From the NCBI RefSeq assembly GCF_022647665.1, contig NZ_CP071872.1, positions 7,626,001-7,690,000 on the forward strand: a stretch of 64,000 bases of DNA. The letters are read 5' to 3'. The stretch comes from Streptomyces formicae. Lineage in GTDB: Bacteria; Actinomycetota; Actinomycetes; Streptomycetales; Streptomycetaceae. Of this stretch, positions 39,129 through 48,478 are shown piece by piece; position 1 is the first letter of the stretch, and each line of letters starts with the position of its first letter. The notes under the pieces were generated by a model. That model had not been told where the DNA came from and made no database searches. It saw only the letters and a program-made list of their open reading frames with translations. The position numbers were made by a program, and so were the translations under genes.

Positions 39129-39716
39129 TCACCCCAGCGCTTCCTCCAGCAGCCGTCCCCACTGCGCCACCACCCGCCCGCGCCGCGCCGCGTCGTCCGT
39201 CAGCAGGTTCGCGAGGCCGAGGCCCCGTGCCATGTCCAGCAGGCCCTGGACGGTCTCCCGCACCCCCGGCAGGGACTCGTCGGCGCCCAGCAGTTCGACG
39301 GCTATCCGGTGGGTCTCGCGGCCGACGCGGGCCTCCAGTTCGGTGACCCGGGCGCGCAGCTGCTCCTCGTGCGGGGCGTTGGACGCCGCGACCCACAGGT
39401 GCAGCGCGGCCCGGAACAGGGGGCCGGTGTAGAGGTCGACCAGGGCCTCGACCACGGCCGCGCGGCTCTGCACCGGCAGGGCGCGCAGGGCGGAGGAGCG
39501 TTCCTCCGCGACGTATTCGACGGCGGCCGTGAAGAGGTCCTCCCTGGTCGGGAAGTGGTGCTGTGCCGCGCCCCGCGAGACCCCGGCCCGCTCGGCGACC
39601 ACCGAGACGGTCGAGCCCGCCCAGCCGTGTTCGGCGAGACAGGCCACCGCGGCCTCCAGGAGCCGCTGCCGGGTGGCCCGGCTGCGGTCCTGCTTCGGGG
39701 CGGTCACAACAGCCAT
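39129..39716 (-). CDS. TetR-family transcriptional repressor of the acyl-CoA operon
   Basis: This 195-aa regulator has the HTH at about residues 12-58 (ATRQRLLEAAVACLAEHGWAGSTV, VVAERAGVSRGAAQHHFPTREDLF) and a C-terminal ligand-binding helical domain with many His and Glu. Its ATG overlaps the enoyl-CoA hydratase gene by 13 bp, making it the last gene of the eight-gene operon. The arrangement matches AtuR/LiuR-like repressors that sense a pathway acyl-CoA or acid. The palindrome at 49327-49344 before the first gene is its likely target. Confidence 0.92.
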   Translation of the reverse strand: MAVVTAPKQDRSRATRQRLLEAAVACLAEHGWAGSTVSVVAERAGVSRGAAQHHFPTREDLFTAAVEYVAEERSSALRALPVQSRAAVVEALVDLYTGPLFRAALHLWVAASNAPHEEQLRARVTELEARVGRETHRIAVELLGADESLPGVRETVQGLLDMARGLGLANLLTDDAARRGRVVAQWGRLLEEALG

Positions 39717-40438
39717 GCAGGATCCCGTCGTTCGAGGAAGGCGGTCATCCCCTCGCGCGCCTCCGCCGAGGCGAAGAGCGACGCCGAGCGCTGTACGAGA
39801 TCCTCCGCGTCGCGGTCGAAGGTCTCCCGCACCCTAGCCGTGAGCAGCTGTTTCGTTGCGTCCAGGGCCCCCGGGGAGGCTCTGCGCAGGCCGTCGAGGA
39901 CGGGCGCGAGCGCCGTGTCCACGTCGTCGGCGACAGCGGTCACGAGTCCGATGCGGGCGGCCTCGGCCGCGTCGAAGCGCTCGCCGCCCAGGTAGTAGCG
40001 GGCCGCCGCGCGCGGCTCCAGACGGGGCAGCAGCGGCAGCGAGATGACCGCGGGGGCGACCCCGATCCGTACCTCCGTGAAGGCGAAGTCCGAGTCCGCC
40101 GACGCGGCGGCGATGTCGCAGGAGCCGACGAGGCCGATGCCTCCGGCCCGCACCCGGCCCGCGACCCGGGCCACCACCGGCTTCGGCAGCTCGACGATCT
40201 GCCGCAGCAGCGCGACGAACGTGTACGGGTTCGGCGGCTCCTTCAGGTCGGCGCCCGCGCTGAAGGTGCCTCCGGTGTGGCTCAGGACCACGGCCCGTAC
40301 GGCCGGGTCCTTCGCGCAGGCGGTCAGCGCGTCGGCCAGCTCGCCGACGAGCCGTGCCGAGAGGGCGTTGCGGTTCGCCGGCGAGTCCAGCGTCAGGGTG
40401 GTGACGCCCCGCTCGGATGCCGTGCTGATCAGGCTCAC
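39704..40438 (-). CDS. Enoyl-CoA hydratase/isomerase
   Basis: This 244-aa crotonase-fold enzyme has the first oxyanion segment SPANRNALSARLVGELADAL, the THTGGTFSAGADLKEP oxyanion hole (about 52-66), and RVAGRVRAGGIGLVGSCDIAAAS with the second catalytic region. The Glu usual in GxxG-E hydratases is not obvious, so it may act as an isomerase, hydratase or lyase. The GTG start overlaps the ligase stop (GTGA). It would hydrate the unsaturated acyl-CoA made by the carboxylase/ACAD steps. Confidence 0.9.
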   Translation of the reverse strand: MSLISTASERGVTTLTLDSPANRNALSARLVGELADALTACAKDPAVRAVVLSHTGGTFSAGADLKEPPNPYTFVALLRQIVELPKPVVARVAGRVRAGGIGLVGSCDIAAASADSDFAFTEVRIGVAPAVISLPLLPRLEPRAAARYYLGGERFDAAEAARIGLVTAVADDVDTALAPVLDGLRRASPGALDATKQLLTARVRETFDRDAEDLVQRSASLFASAEAREGMTAFLERRDPAWLL

Positions 40439-42009
40439 GCGTTCTCCCTGTTCCGCAGTTCGCGCCGCAGGATCTTGCCGGACGCCGCGCGCGGCACGCC
40501 CGCGATGAACTCGACGCTGCGGATCTTCTTGTACGGGGCGACACGCTCGGCGACGTACGCGACGACGTCGTCCGCGGACAGCCCGGCCGCGGCCGGCTGC
40601 CGCACGACGTACGCCTTCGGGATCTCGTTGCCGTCGCCGTCGTACACGCCGATCACCGCCGCGTCGGCGATGGACTCATGGGTGAGGAGCAGGGCTTCCA
40701 GCTCGGCCGGGGCGACCTGGAAGCCCTTGTACTTGATGAGTTCCTTGACGCGGTCGACGACGAACAGCCAGCCGTCCTCGTCGACCCGGCCCACGTCGCC
40801 GGTGTGCAGCCAGCCTTCGGCGTCGATCATGTCGGCGGTGGCCTCGGGGCGGCCGAGGTAGCCCTTCATCACCTGGGGGCCGCGGATCGCGATCTCGCCC
40901 TCCTCGCCCGGGGCGGCGTCCCGGGCCGGGTCGTCGAGGGACAGGATCCGCATCTCGGTGCTGGGCAGCAGCTTGCCGACGGCGCCGAGCGGCGGGTTCG
41001 GCACGTCGAGCGGCACGACATGGGTGCCGGGGGACAGCTCGGTCATGCCGTACGCCTGCCGGACCGGCGGCAGCTTCAGCCGGGCCGAACACGCCTGTGC
41101 CAGACGGGAGTCGAGCGGGGCGGCGGCGCTGACGACGTACTCCAGCGAGGAGAGGTCGTAGTGGGCCACGGCCGGGTGCTTGGCGAGGGCGAGGACGATC
41201 GGCGGGGCCACGTACAGGCCGTTGATGCGGTGCTTCTCTATCGCCGCGAGGAACTGGTCGAGGTCGAAGCGGGGCAGCACCACGACGGTGGCGCCGTGTC
41301 GCAGGGGGGCGTTCATCAGCGCGGTGAGGCCGTAGATGTGGAAGAACGGCAGCACGGCGAGGATCCGGTCGCCCGGGCCCATCGGGATGAACGGCTCCAG
41401 CTGGGCGAGGTTGGTGGCCATGGACCGGTGGGTGAGCATGACGCCCTTGGGGACGCCGGTGGTGCCGGAGGAGTACGGGAGGGCGGCGATGTCCTTTGCC
41501 GGGTCGATGGCGAGGTCCGGCTCGGGGGCCGTGGAGCCGAGCATGGAGAGGAGCGAGCGGTGGCCTTCGGCCTGGTCGCAGACGAAGATCTCCTCGATCC
41601 CGCCGACGAGTTCGGCCGCGCGGCGGGCCGCCTCCAGGAGCGGCGAGACGGTGACGATCCAGCGGGCGGAGGAGTCGCGCAGCTGCTTGGCGAACTCCTC
41701 CGCCGTGGCGAGCGGATGGACGGTGGTGACGGACGCCCCGGCGCGCGTGGCGCCGTAGAAGACCGTCGGGTAGGCGATCGTGTTGGGGCTGTGCAGGGCG
41801 AGGACGTCCCCCTTGCGCACGCCGGCGTCGGCGAGCGCCGCGGCGACACGGCGGTGGAACGTGTCGAGCTGGGCGTACGTGAGCGTCATGTCGCCCGCCC
41901 CGTCGATCAGGGCGAGGGTGTCGCCGTACTCGGCGGCGCGGCCGAGCACGGCGTCGTGGATGGGGAGGGAGAGGGCAGGGACATCCGCGTACTCGCTGTG
42001 GAACACCAT
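40435..42009 (-). CDS. 4-coumarate/cinnamate-CoA ligase type AMP-binding enzyme
   Basis: This 524-aa ANL enzyme has the motif PYSSGTTGVPKGVMLTH (about 176-192), QAYGMTELSPGTH (A5), GWLHTGDVGRVDEDGWLFVVDRVKELIKYKGFQVAPAELE (A7-A8) and the C-terminal PRAASGKILRREL with catalytic Lys. Length and sequence strongly recall the Streptomyces coelicolor cinnamate:CoA ligase. In an operon with carboxylase and ACAD genes the natural acid may instead be a branched or terpenoid acid. The ATG at 42009 is 56 bp after the ACAD stop, the largest gap in the operon. Confidence 0.92.
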   Translation of the reverse strand: MVFHSEYADVPALSLPIHDAVLGRAAEYGDTLALIDGAGDMTLTYAQLDTFHRRVAAALADAGVRKGDVLALHSPNTIAYPTVFYGATRAGASVTTVHPLATAEEFAKQLRDSSARWIVTVSPLLEAARRAAELVGGIEEIFVCDQAEGHRSLLSMLGSTAPEPDLAIDPAKDIAALPYSSGTTGVPKGVMLTHRSMATNLAQLEPFIPMGPGDRILAVLPFFHIYGLTALMNAPLRHGATVVVLPRFDLDQFLAAIEKHRINGLYVAPPIVLALAKHPAVAHYDLSSLEYVVSAAAPLDSRLAQACSARLKLPPVRQAYGMTELSPGTHVVPLDVPNPPLGAVGKLLPSTEMRILSLDDPARDAAPGEEGEIAIRGPQVMKGYLGRPEATADMIDAEGWLHTGDVGRVDEDGWLFVVDRVKELIKYKGFQVAPAELEALLLTHESIADAAVIGVYDGDGNEIPKAYVVRQPAAAGLSADDVVAYVAERVAPYKKIRSVEFIAGVPRAASGKILRRELRNRENA

Positions 42010-42065
42010 GGCAGCCCCCTTGGCTGTGGTCACTTGTGGAGTGATGGTGGCCAGAATCGCGGCTG

Positions 42066-43196
42066 TCAGTACGACTTGGGGAGACCCAGGGACTGATGGG
42101 ATACGTAGTTCAGGATCATCTCCCGGCTGACCGGAGCGATCCTGGCGACGCGGGCGGCGGTGACCAGCGCGGCGAGGCCGTACTCGCGGGTGAGGCCGTT
42201 GCCACCGAGGGTGTGGACGGCCTGGTCGACGGCCTTGACGCAGGCTTCGGCCGCCGCGTACTTGGCCATGTTCGCGGCCTCGCCGGCGGCGATGTCGTCG
42301 CCCGCGTCGTAGAGTGCGGCGGCCTTCTGCATCATCAGGCGGGCGAGTTCGAGCTCGATGTGGGCCTGGGCGAGGGGGTGGGCGATGGCCTGGTGGGCGC
42401 CGATGGGGGCCTTCCAGACCTGGCGGGTCCTCGCGTAGTCGACGGCCTGTGCGAGGGCGTAGCGGCCCATGCCGATAGCGAAGGCGGCGGTCATGATCCG
42501 TTCGGGGTTGAGCCCGGCGAAGAGCTGGAGCAGCCCGGCGTCCTCGTTGCCCACGAGCGCGTCGGCGGGGAGGGCGACGTCGTCGAGCACGAGCTCGAAC
42601 TGCTTCTCGTGGGCGTGCAGTTCCATGTCGATCTGTGAGCGCGTGAAGCCGGGCGTGTCGCGCGGGACGATGAACAGACAGGGCTTGAGCCTGCCTGTAC
42701 GAGCGTCCTCCGTGCGGCCGACGACGAGCGTCGCCTCGGCGATGTCGACGCCGGAGATGAAGACCTTGCGGCCGGTGAGGATCCAGCCTCCGTCGTCGGC
42801 GCGCCGTGCGGTGGTCGTGATGCGGTGGGAGTTGGAGCCGGCGTCGGGCTCGGTGATCCCGAAGGCCATGGTGACGCTGCCGTCGGCGAGGCCGGGGAGC
42901 CAGCGGCGCTTCTGCTCGTCCGTGCCGAAGCGGGCGATGACGGTGCCGCAGATGGCGGGCGAGACGACCATCATGAGCAGCGGGCAGCCGGCCGCGCCGA
43001 GCTCCTCCAGGACGAGGGAGAGCTCGGCCATGCCGCCGCCTCCGCCGCCGTACTCCTCGGGCAGGTTGACGCCGAGATAGCCGAGCTTGGCGGCCTCGGC
43101 CCACAGCGCCTCGCGGTCGTGGCCGCGGCCGTGCCGCTGCCCGAGGGCGGAGACGGCGGCGCGCAGGGCGGTGTGCTCTTCGCTCTCGAAGTTCAT
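42066..43196 (-). CDS. Acyl-CoA dehydrogenase (AtuD/LiuA-like)
   Basis: This 376-aa ACAD has FGITEPDAGSNSHRITTTA (FAD-binding loop, about 115-133), GRKVFISGVDIAEATLVVGR, and TLGGNGLTREYGLAALVTAARVARIAPVSREMILNYV at the C-terminus. A GGGGGG stretch follows LPEEYG. The ATG overlaps the stop of the biotin carboxylase gene (ATGA). In atu/liu pathways the equivalent enzyme makes the 2,3-unsaturated acyl-CoA that the acyl-CoA carboxylase uses. Confidence 0.92.
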   Translation of the reverse strand: MNFESEEHTALRAAVSALGQRHGRGHDREALWAEAAKLGYLGVNLPEEYGGGGGGMAELSLVLEELGAAGCPLLMMVVSPAICGTVIARFGTDEQKRRWLPGLADGSVTMAFGITEPDAGSNSHRITTTARRADDGGWILTGRKVFISGVDIAEATLVVGRTEDARTGRLKPCLFIVPRDTPGFTRSQIDMELHAHEKQFELVLDDVALPADALVGNEDAGLLQLFAGLNPERIMTAAFAIGMGRYALAQAVDYARTRQVWKAPIGAHQAIAHPLAQAHIELELARLMMQKAAALYDAGDDIAAGEAANMAKYAAAEACVKAVDQAVHTLGGNGLTREYGLAALVTAARVARIAPVSREMILNYVSHQSLGLPKSY

Positions 43197-45094
43197 CGGG
43201 TGTGCTCCTCCGGTACGGCGGCGGCCGGTACCGCTGCGGCTTGTACGACGGCGAGAAGGGCACCGACCTCGACCTGGCGGCCGGGGGCGGCGTGGAGCGC
43301 GGTGAGCGTGCCGGAGGCGGGAGCGGAGATGCGGTGCTCCATCTTCATCGCCTCCAGCCAGACGAGCGGCTGCCCTGCGGTGACCGCGGCGCCGGGGGCG
43401 AGGCCCTCGGCGACACGTACGACGGTGCCGGGCATGGGCGCGAGCAGCGAACCGGGCTCGTGCCGGCCGGCGGGGTCGGGGAAGCGGGGCAGCGCGGTCA
43501 GGGCGGTGTTGCCGACGTACACCCGGTCGCCGTACACGGCGACCTCGAACTTCTTCTGCACGCCGTCGACTTCGAGGACGACGAGACCGGCCTCGGCGTG
43601 GACGACCACGACGCCGTCGGCGGCGAGACCGTCCCGCGTGTGGCGGTAGCTGACCTGGTGTTCGGTGCCGTCGGCGTCCGTGCGGTAGCGCTTGGTCTGC
43701 GGCTGCGAGTTCAGATTGCGCCAGCCGCCGAACCGGGAGTGTCCGTGCGCGTCGGCGAGCGCGGCGGCCAGTGGCGCGTACGGCTCCGGGGCCGCGGCCG
43801 TCAGCTCCGGCAGGTGGCGGTCGTAGAAGCCGGTGTCCATGCGAGCGGTGGCGAACTCGGGGTGCCGCAGGGACCGTACGAGCAGCTCGCGGTTGGTGAC
43901 CGGGCCGTGGACGCGGGCCCGCTCCAGGGCGCCGGCCAGCTTGCGCACCGCCTCCGCGCGGGTGGGCGCCCACGCGACCACTTTGGCCAGCATCGGGTCG
44001 TAGTGCATGCCGATCGTGTCGCTGTCGGCGTATCCGGTGTCGAGGCGCAGGCCGGGTGCTTCGGCCACCGACAGCCGGTGCAGGGTGCCGGTCTGCGGGG
44101 CCCAGTCGCGGGACGGGTCCTCGGCGTAGAGGCGGGCCTCGACCGCGTGGCCGGCCGGGGAGGGGGGCTCGCCGTCCAGGGCCTCCCCCTCCGCGATCCG
44201 GATCTGGAGGGCGACCAGGTCGAGGCCGAAGACGGCCTCGGTGACGGGGTGTTCGACCTGGAGGCGGGTGTTCATCTCCAGGAAGTGGGCCCTGCCGTCG
44301 GCGACCAGGAACTCCACCGTGCCCGCGCCCCGGTACCGCGTCGCGCGGGCCGCGCGCACGGCCAGGTCGCGCAGGGTCCCGGCGAGCTCCGGGCCGAGCC
44401 CGGGCGCCGGGGACTCCTCGATGACCTTCTGGTGGCGGCGCTGGAGGGAGCAGTCTCGGGTGCCCAGCGCCCAGACCGTGCCGTACGCGTCGGCGAGGAT
44501 CTGCACCTCCACATGGCGCCCGCCCTCCACGTACGGCTCCACGAACACCTCGCCGTCGCCGAACGCGCCGAGCGCCTCCGCCCGCGCGGCCGCCAGCGCA
44601 CCGTCGAGACCGGCGAGTTCCCGCACGACGCGCATCCCACGTCCGCCCCCGCCCGCCGCCGCCTTGACCAGCACCGGGAGGTCGTCCGCGCCGATGCCGT
44701 CCACGGCGAGGGGCGCGATCCCCATGAGCTCCTTGGCCCGGGTCTTGGACGCCATCGCCTCGATCGCCTCCGGCGGCGGCCCGATCCACCCGAGCCCCGC
44801 GTCCGCGACCGCCCGCGCGAAGTCCGCGTTCTCGGACAGGAATCCGTATCCGGGGTGCACCGCGTCCGCCCCCGCCGCGAGCGCCGCCTTCACGATCAGG
44901 TCGCCGCGCAGGTACGTGTCCGCGGGCGCGGCCCCGGGCAGGCGTACGGCCGTGTCCGCCTCGCGTACGTGCAGCGCGCCCGCGTCGGCGTCCGAGTGCA
45001 CCGCGACCGTCGCGATGCCCAGCTCACGGCAGGTGCGGAAGATCCGGCAGGCGATCTCGCCCCGGTTGGCGACCAGCACGGACTGGATCATCAT
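43193..45094 (-). CDS. Acyl-CoA carboxylase alpha subunit (biotin carboxylase + BCCP)
   Basis: This 633-aa subunit starts MMIQSVLVANRGEIACRIFR. The biotin carboxylase domain covers about residues 1-445 (ATP-grasp loop KAAAGGGGRGMRVV, EMNTRLQVEHPVTE). A linking BT-type domain follows, and the C-terminal biotinyl domain contains the biotinylated Lys in LEAMKMEHRI. It pairs with the carboxyltransferase encoded 8 bp upstream. The set resembles methylcrotonyl- or geranyl-CoA carboxylase (LiuD/AtuF) rather than the fatty-acid AccA of Streptomyces, which lacks the BT extension. Confidence 0.94.
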   Translation of the reverse strand: MMIQSVLVANRGEIACRIFRTCRELGIATVAVHSDADAGALHVREADTAVRLPGAAPADTYLRGDLIVKAALAAGADAVHPGYGFLSENADFARAVADAGLGWIGPPPEAIEAMASKTRAKELMGIAPLAVDGIGADDLPVLVKAAAGGGGRGMRVVRELAGLDGALAAARAEALGAFGDGEVFVEPYVEGGRHVEVQILADAYGTVWALGTRDCSLQRRHQKVIEESPAPGLGPELAGTLRDLAVRAARATRYRGAGTVEFLVADGRAHFLEMNTRLQVEHPVTEAVFGLDLVALQIRIAEGEALDGEPPSPAGHAVEARLYAEDPSRDWAPQTGTLHRLSVAEAPGLRLDTGYADSDTIGMHYDPMLAKVVAWAPTRAEAVRKLAGALERARVHGPVTNRELLVRSLRHPEFATARMDTGFYDRHLPELTAAAPEPYAPLAAALADAHGHSRFGGWRNLNSQPQTKRYRTDADGTEHQVSYRHTRDGLAADGVVVVHAEAGLVVLEVDGVQKKFEVAVYGDRVYVGNTALTALPRFPDPAGRHEPGSLLAPMPGTVVRVAEGLAPGAAVTAGQPLVWLEAMKMEHRISAPASGTLTALHAAPGRQVEVGALLAVVQAAAVPAAAVPEEHTR

Positions 45095-45102
45095 GGGGTC
45101 CC

Positions 45103-46713
45103 TCACATCCTGAAGACGCCGAAGCCGCCGCGCGCGCCTTCGACCGGGGCCGTGTGGATGGCGGACAGGCACAGCCCGAGGACCGTGCGCGTGTCCCGCG
45201 GGTCGATGACGCCGTCGTCGTACAGCCGCCCGGACAGGAACACCGGCAGCGACTCCGTCTCGATCTGCTGCTCCACCATCGCGCGCAGGCCGGCGTCGGC
45301 CTCCGCGGCCTTGTCGTCGTACGGCTGCCCCTTCGCGGCGGCCGAGGCGCGGGCGACGATCGACAGGACGCCGGCGAGCTGCTGCGGGCCCATCACGGCC
45401 GACTTGGCGCTGGGCCAGGCGAAGAGGAAGCGCGGGTCGTACGCCCGTCCGCACATGCCGTAGTGCCCGGCGCCGTACGACGCGCCCATGAGGACGGACA
45501 GATGCGGGACCTTCGAGTTCGCGACCGCGTTGATCATCATCGCGCCGTGTTTGATGATGCCGCCCTGCTCGTACTCCTTGCCGACCATGTAGCCGGTGGT
45601 GTTGTGGAGGAAGAGGAGCGGGATCGCGCGCTGGTTGGCGAGCTGGATGAACTGGGCGGCCTTCTGCGACTCGGCGGAGAAGAGGACGCCCTGGGCGTTG
45701 GCGAGGACGCCGACGGGATAGCCGTGCAGCCGGGCCCAGCCGGTGACCAGGCTCGTCCCGTACAGGGGCTTGAACTCGTCGAAGTCCGAGCCGTCGACGA
45801 TCCGGGCGATGACCTCGCGCGGGTCGAAGGGCGTCTTGAGGTCCTCGGGGACGATGCCGAGGAGCTCCTCCTCGTCGTGCTTCGGCTCCGCCGCTGGGAC
45901 GACCGGATCCGGGTGCGCCTTGCGGTGGTTGAGCCGGGCGACGATCCGGCGGGCGTGGCGGATCGCGTCGGGCTCGTCGACGGCGTAGTGGTCGGCGAGC
46001 CCGGAGGTACGGGCGTGCATCTCGGCGCCGCCGAGCGACTCGTCGTCGCTCTCCTCGCCGGTCGCCATTCTGACGAGCGGCGGTCCGCCGAGGAAGACCT
46101 TCGACCGCTCCTTGATCATGACGGTGTGGTCGGACATGCCGGGCACGTACGCCCCGCCGGCCGTCGAATTGCCGAAGACGACGGCGACGGTGGGGATTCC
46201 GGCCGCGGAGAGCCGGGTCAGGTCGCGGAAGAGCGCCCCGCCGGGGATGAAGATCTCCTTCTGGGACGGCAGATCCGCGCCGCCGGACTCGACGAGGCTG
46301 ATGACGGGGAGACGGTTGGCGAACGCGATCTCGTTCGCCCGGAGCGCCTTCTTCAGGGTCCATGGGTTGCTGGCTCCGCCGCGTACGGTCGGGTCGTTCG
46401 CGGTGATCACGCACTCGACGCCCTCGACGACGCCGATGCCGGTGACGATCGACGCGCCCACGGGGTAGTCGCTCCCCCAGGCCGCGAGCGGCGACAGCTC
46501 CAGGAACGGCGTGTCCGGATCGAGGAGCAGCTCGATCCGCTCCCGGGCGAGGAGCTTGCCGCGCTTGCGGTGCCGGGCGGTGTACTTCTCGCCGCCACCC
46601 GCGAGCGCCTTGGCGTGCTCGGCGTGGAGGGCGTCGAGCTTGGCGAGCATGGCGGTGCGGCGTGCGGCGTAGTCGCCTGAGCCGGTGTCGAGTGCGGTGG
46701 GGAGAACGGTCAT
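45103..46713 (-). CDS. Acyl-CoA carboxylase beta subunit (carboxyltransferase)
   Basis: This 536-aa carboxyltransferase has the N-terminal YTARHRKRGKLLARERIELLLDPDTPFLELSPLAAW block, VESGGADLPSQKEIFIPGGALFRDLTRLSAAGIPTVAVVFGNSTAGGAYVPGMSD (acyl-CoA site) and HNTTGYMVGKEYEQGGIIKHGAMMINAV (biotin-side oxyanion). These motifs match methylcrotonyl-CoA carboxylase-type beta subunits (LiuB/AtuC), for which a 3-methyl-branched enoyl-CoA is the substrate. The ATG lies 4 bp after the AtuA-like stop. Confidence 0.94.
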   Translation of the reverse strand: MTVLPTALDTGSGDYAARRTAMLAKLDALHAEHAKALAGGGEKYTARHRKRGKLLARERIELLLDPDTPFLELSPLAAWGSDYPVGASIVTGIGVVEGVECVITANDPTVRGGASNPWTLKKALRANEIAFANRLPVISLVESGGADLPSQKEIFIPGGALFRDLTRLSAAGIPTVAVVFGNSTAGGAYVPGMSDHTVMIKERSKVFLGGPPLVRMATGEESDDESLGGAEMHARTSGLADHYAVDEPDAIRHARRIVARLNHRKAHPDPVVPAAEPKHDEEELLGIVPEDLKTPFDPREVIARIVDGSDFDEFKPLYGTSLVTGWARLHGYPVGVLANAQGVLFSAESQKAAQFIQLANQRAIPLLFLHNTTGYMVGKEYEQGGIIKHGAMMINAVANSKVPHLSVLMGASYGAGHYGMCGRAYDPRFLFAWPSAKSAVMGPQQLAGVLSIVARASAAAKGQPYDDKAAEADAGLRAMVEQQIETESLPVFLSGRLYDDGVIDPRDTRTVLGLCLSAIHTAPVEGARGGFGVFRM

Positions 46714-46717
46714 GGGG

Positions 46718-48475
46718 TCACCTCTGCCTTGAAGCCCGAAGGGGCCGGGTGGGGGAGAAGGCCGGCGGGCGGCCTCGGAGCAACCCCTCCGGCACATCCA
46801 CGTACCGCGCCCGCAACCACTCCCCCACCCCCTTCCCCTGCGCGTCGAAGCGCGCCTGCGCCGCCACGCCCTCCCCCAGCAGCCCCTGCACCACGAAGTT
46901 CAGCGCCCGCAGGTTCGGCAGGACGTGCCGCACGACGCCCGGTTCCGCTGTCTCCGGCAGGAGTTGGCGGAAGCGGTCCACCGTCAGCTCGTGCGCCAGC
47001 CACCGCCACTCCTCCTCCGTCCGCACCCATACGCCCACGTTCACGTCCCCGCCCTTGTCGCCGCTGCGGGCGCCCGCCACCCGGCCGAGCGGTACGCGCC
47101 GCACCGGCCCGCCCGCCGGGTACGGCTCGGGCAGGGGCGGCTCGGGGACCGGCTCCAGCGGCCGGGTGGACCCGGCCGCCGGGACGGCGACCCGTGACCC
47201 GTCCGGCAGCACGGCGATGTGCTCCACCGACGCCGCGTCGACGTACGCCGCGTCGAAGACCCCGTACGGCGCGCCCTTCCCGGGCGGCGCCGTGACGTGG
47301 AAGCCGGGGTAGCTGCCGAGCGCGAGCTCGATCGCCGCGCCGCTGACGACGCGGCCCACGGCCTCCGCGGCCGGGTCCCGCACGACCAGGCGCAGCAGCG
47401 CGCTCGCCGTCTCCTCCGTGCCGGCGTCCGGCCGGTCGGTGCGGGAGAGCTCCCAGCGGACCTCCTGCGGGCGGGACTTGGCGCGTACGAAGGCGTCCTC
47501 CACCTGTCCCCGTACCAGCTCCGCCTTCGCCTCCACGTCGAGCCCCGTCAGCACGAACACGACCTCGTTGCGCCAGCCGCCCGGCCTGCTGAGCCCGGTC
47601 TTGAGCGTGGGCGGGGGTGCCTCGCCGCGTACGGCCGGGATGCGGACGCGGTCCTGGCCGTCCTGTACCGGCCGCACGGAGTCGAGGCGGGCGGTGGTGT
47701 CGGGGCCCGCGTACCGGGCGCCGGCCGTCTCGTACAGCAGCTGCGCGGTGACCGTGCCCACGTCGACGAACCCGCCGGTGCCGTCGTGCTTGGTGATGAC
47801 GGACGATCCGTCGGCGTACAGCTCGGCGACCGGGAAGCCGGGGCGTCGCACGCGGGCCACGTCGTGCCCTGGCCCGGTGAAGAAAGCGTAGTTCCCGCCC
47901 GTGGCCTGGGTCCCGCACTCCAGCACGTGTCCGGCGACCACCGCGCCCGCGAGCTTGTCGTACTCCTGCGGCCCCCAGCCGAAGTGCCACTGCGCGGGGC
48001 CGGTGACGAGGGCCGCATCCGTGACCCGGCCGGTGACGACGACGTCCGCGCCGGCGTGCAGGCAGGCCGCGATCCCGCCGCCGCCGAGGTAGGCGTTGGC
48101 GGCGAGGGTGCCCGGGAAGCGGGCGGTGAGGTCGTCGCCCTCGACGTGCGCGACCCGTACGGGCACGCCGGCCCGGCCCGCGAGCGTGCGTACGGCGTCG
48201 GCCAGCCCGGCCGGGTTGAGCCCGCCCGCGTTGGCGACGATCCGCACCCCGCGCTCGTGGGCGAGCCCGAGGCACTCCTCCAGCTGCCGCAGGAACGTCC
48301 TGGCGTAGCCGAGGCGCGGGTCCTTCGCCCGGTCGCGGCCGAGGATGAGCATGGTCAGCTCGGCGAGGTAGTCGCCGGTGAGGACGTCCAGCGGGCCGCC
48401 GGTGAGCATCTCGCGCATCGCGTCGAAGCGGTCGCCGTAGAAGCCAGAGGCGTTGCCGATACGCAAGGGCCGCAC
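46718..48475 (-). CDS. AtuA-like DUF1446 protein
   Basis: This 585-aa protein has the DUF1446 domain over its first ~450 residues (LRIGNASGFYGDRFDAMREML, DYLAELTMLILGRDR, IVANAGGLNPAGLADAVR, LGGGGIAACLHAGADVVVTGRVTDAALV) and a C-terminal AtuA-like ferredoxin-fold segment (VPLGRVAGARSGDKGGDVNVGVWV). AtuA is needed for citronellol/geraniol use in Pseudomonas, but its reaction is not established. The start is GTG at 48475, three bases after the upstream stop. Its presence is the main reason for linking this operon to acyclic-terpene or methyl-branched acid catabolism. Confidence 0.92.
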   Translation of the reverse strand: MRPLRIGNASGFYGDRFDAMREMLTGGPLDVLTGDYLAELTMLILGRDRAKDPRLGYARTFLRQLEECLGLAHERGVRIVANAGGLNPAGLADAVRTLAGRAGVPVRVAHVEGDDLTARFPGTLAANAYLGGGGIAACLHAGADVVVTGRVTDAALVTGPAQWHFGWGPQEYDKLAGAVVAGHVLECGTQATGGNYAFFTGPGHDVARVRRPGFPVAELYADGSSVITKHDGTGGFVDVGTVTAQLLYETAGARYAGPDTTARLDSVRPVQDGQDRVRIPAVRGEAPPPTLKTGLSRPGGWRNEVVFVLTGLDVEAKAELVRGQVEDAFVRAKSRPQEVRWELSRTDRPDAGTEETASALLRLVVRDPAAEAVGRVVSGAAIELALGSYPGFHVTAPPGKGAPYGVFDAAYVDAASVEHIAVLPDGSRVAVPAAGSTRPLEPVPEPPLPEPYPAGGPVRRVPLGRVAGARSGDKGGDVNVGVWVRTEEEWRWLAHELTVDRFRQLLPETAEPGVVRHVLPNLRALNFVVQGLLGEGVAAQARFDAQGKGVGEWLRARYVDVPEGLLRGRPPAFSPTRPLRASRQR

Positions 48476-48478
48476 CCG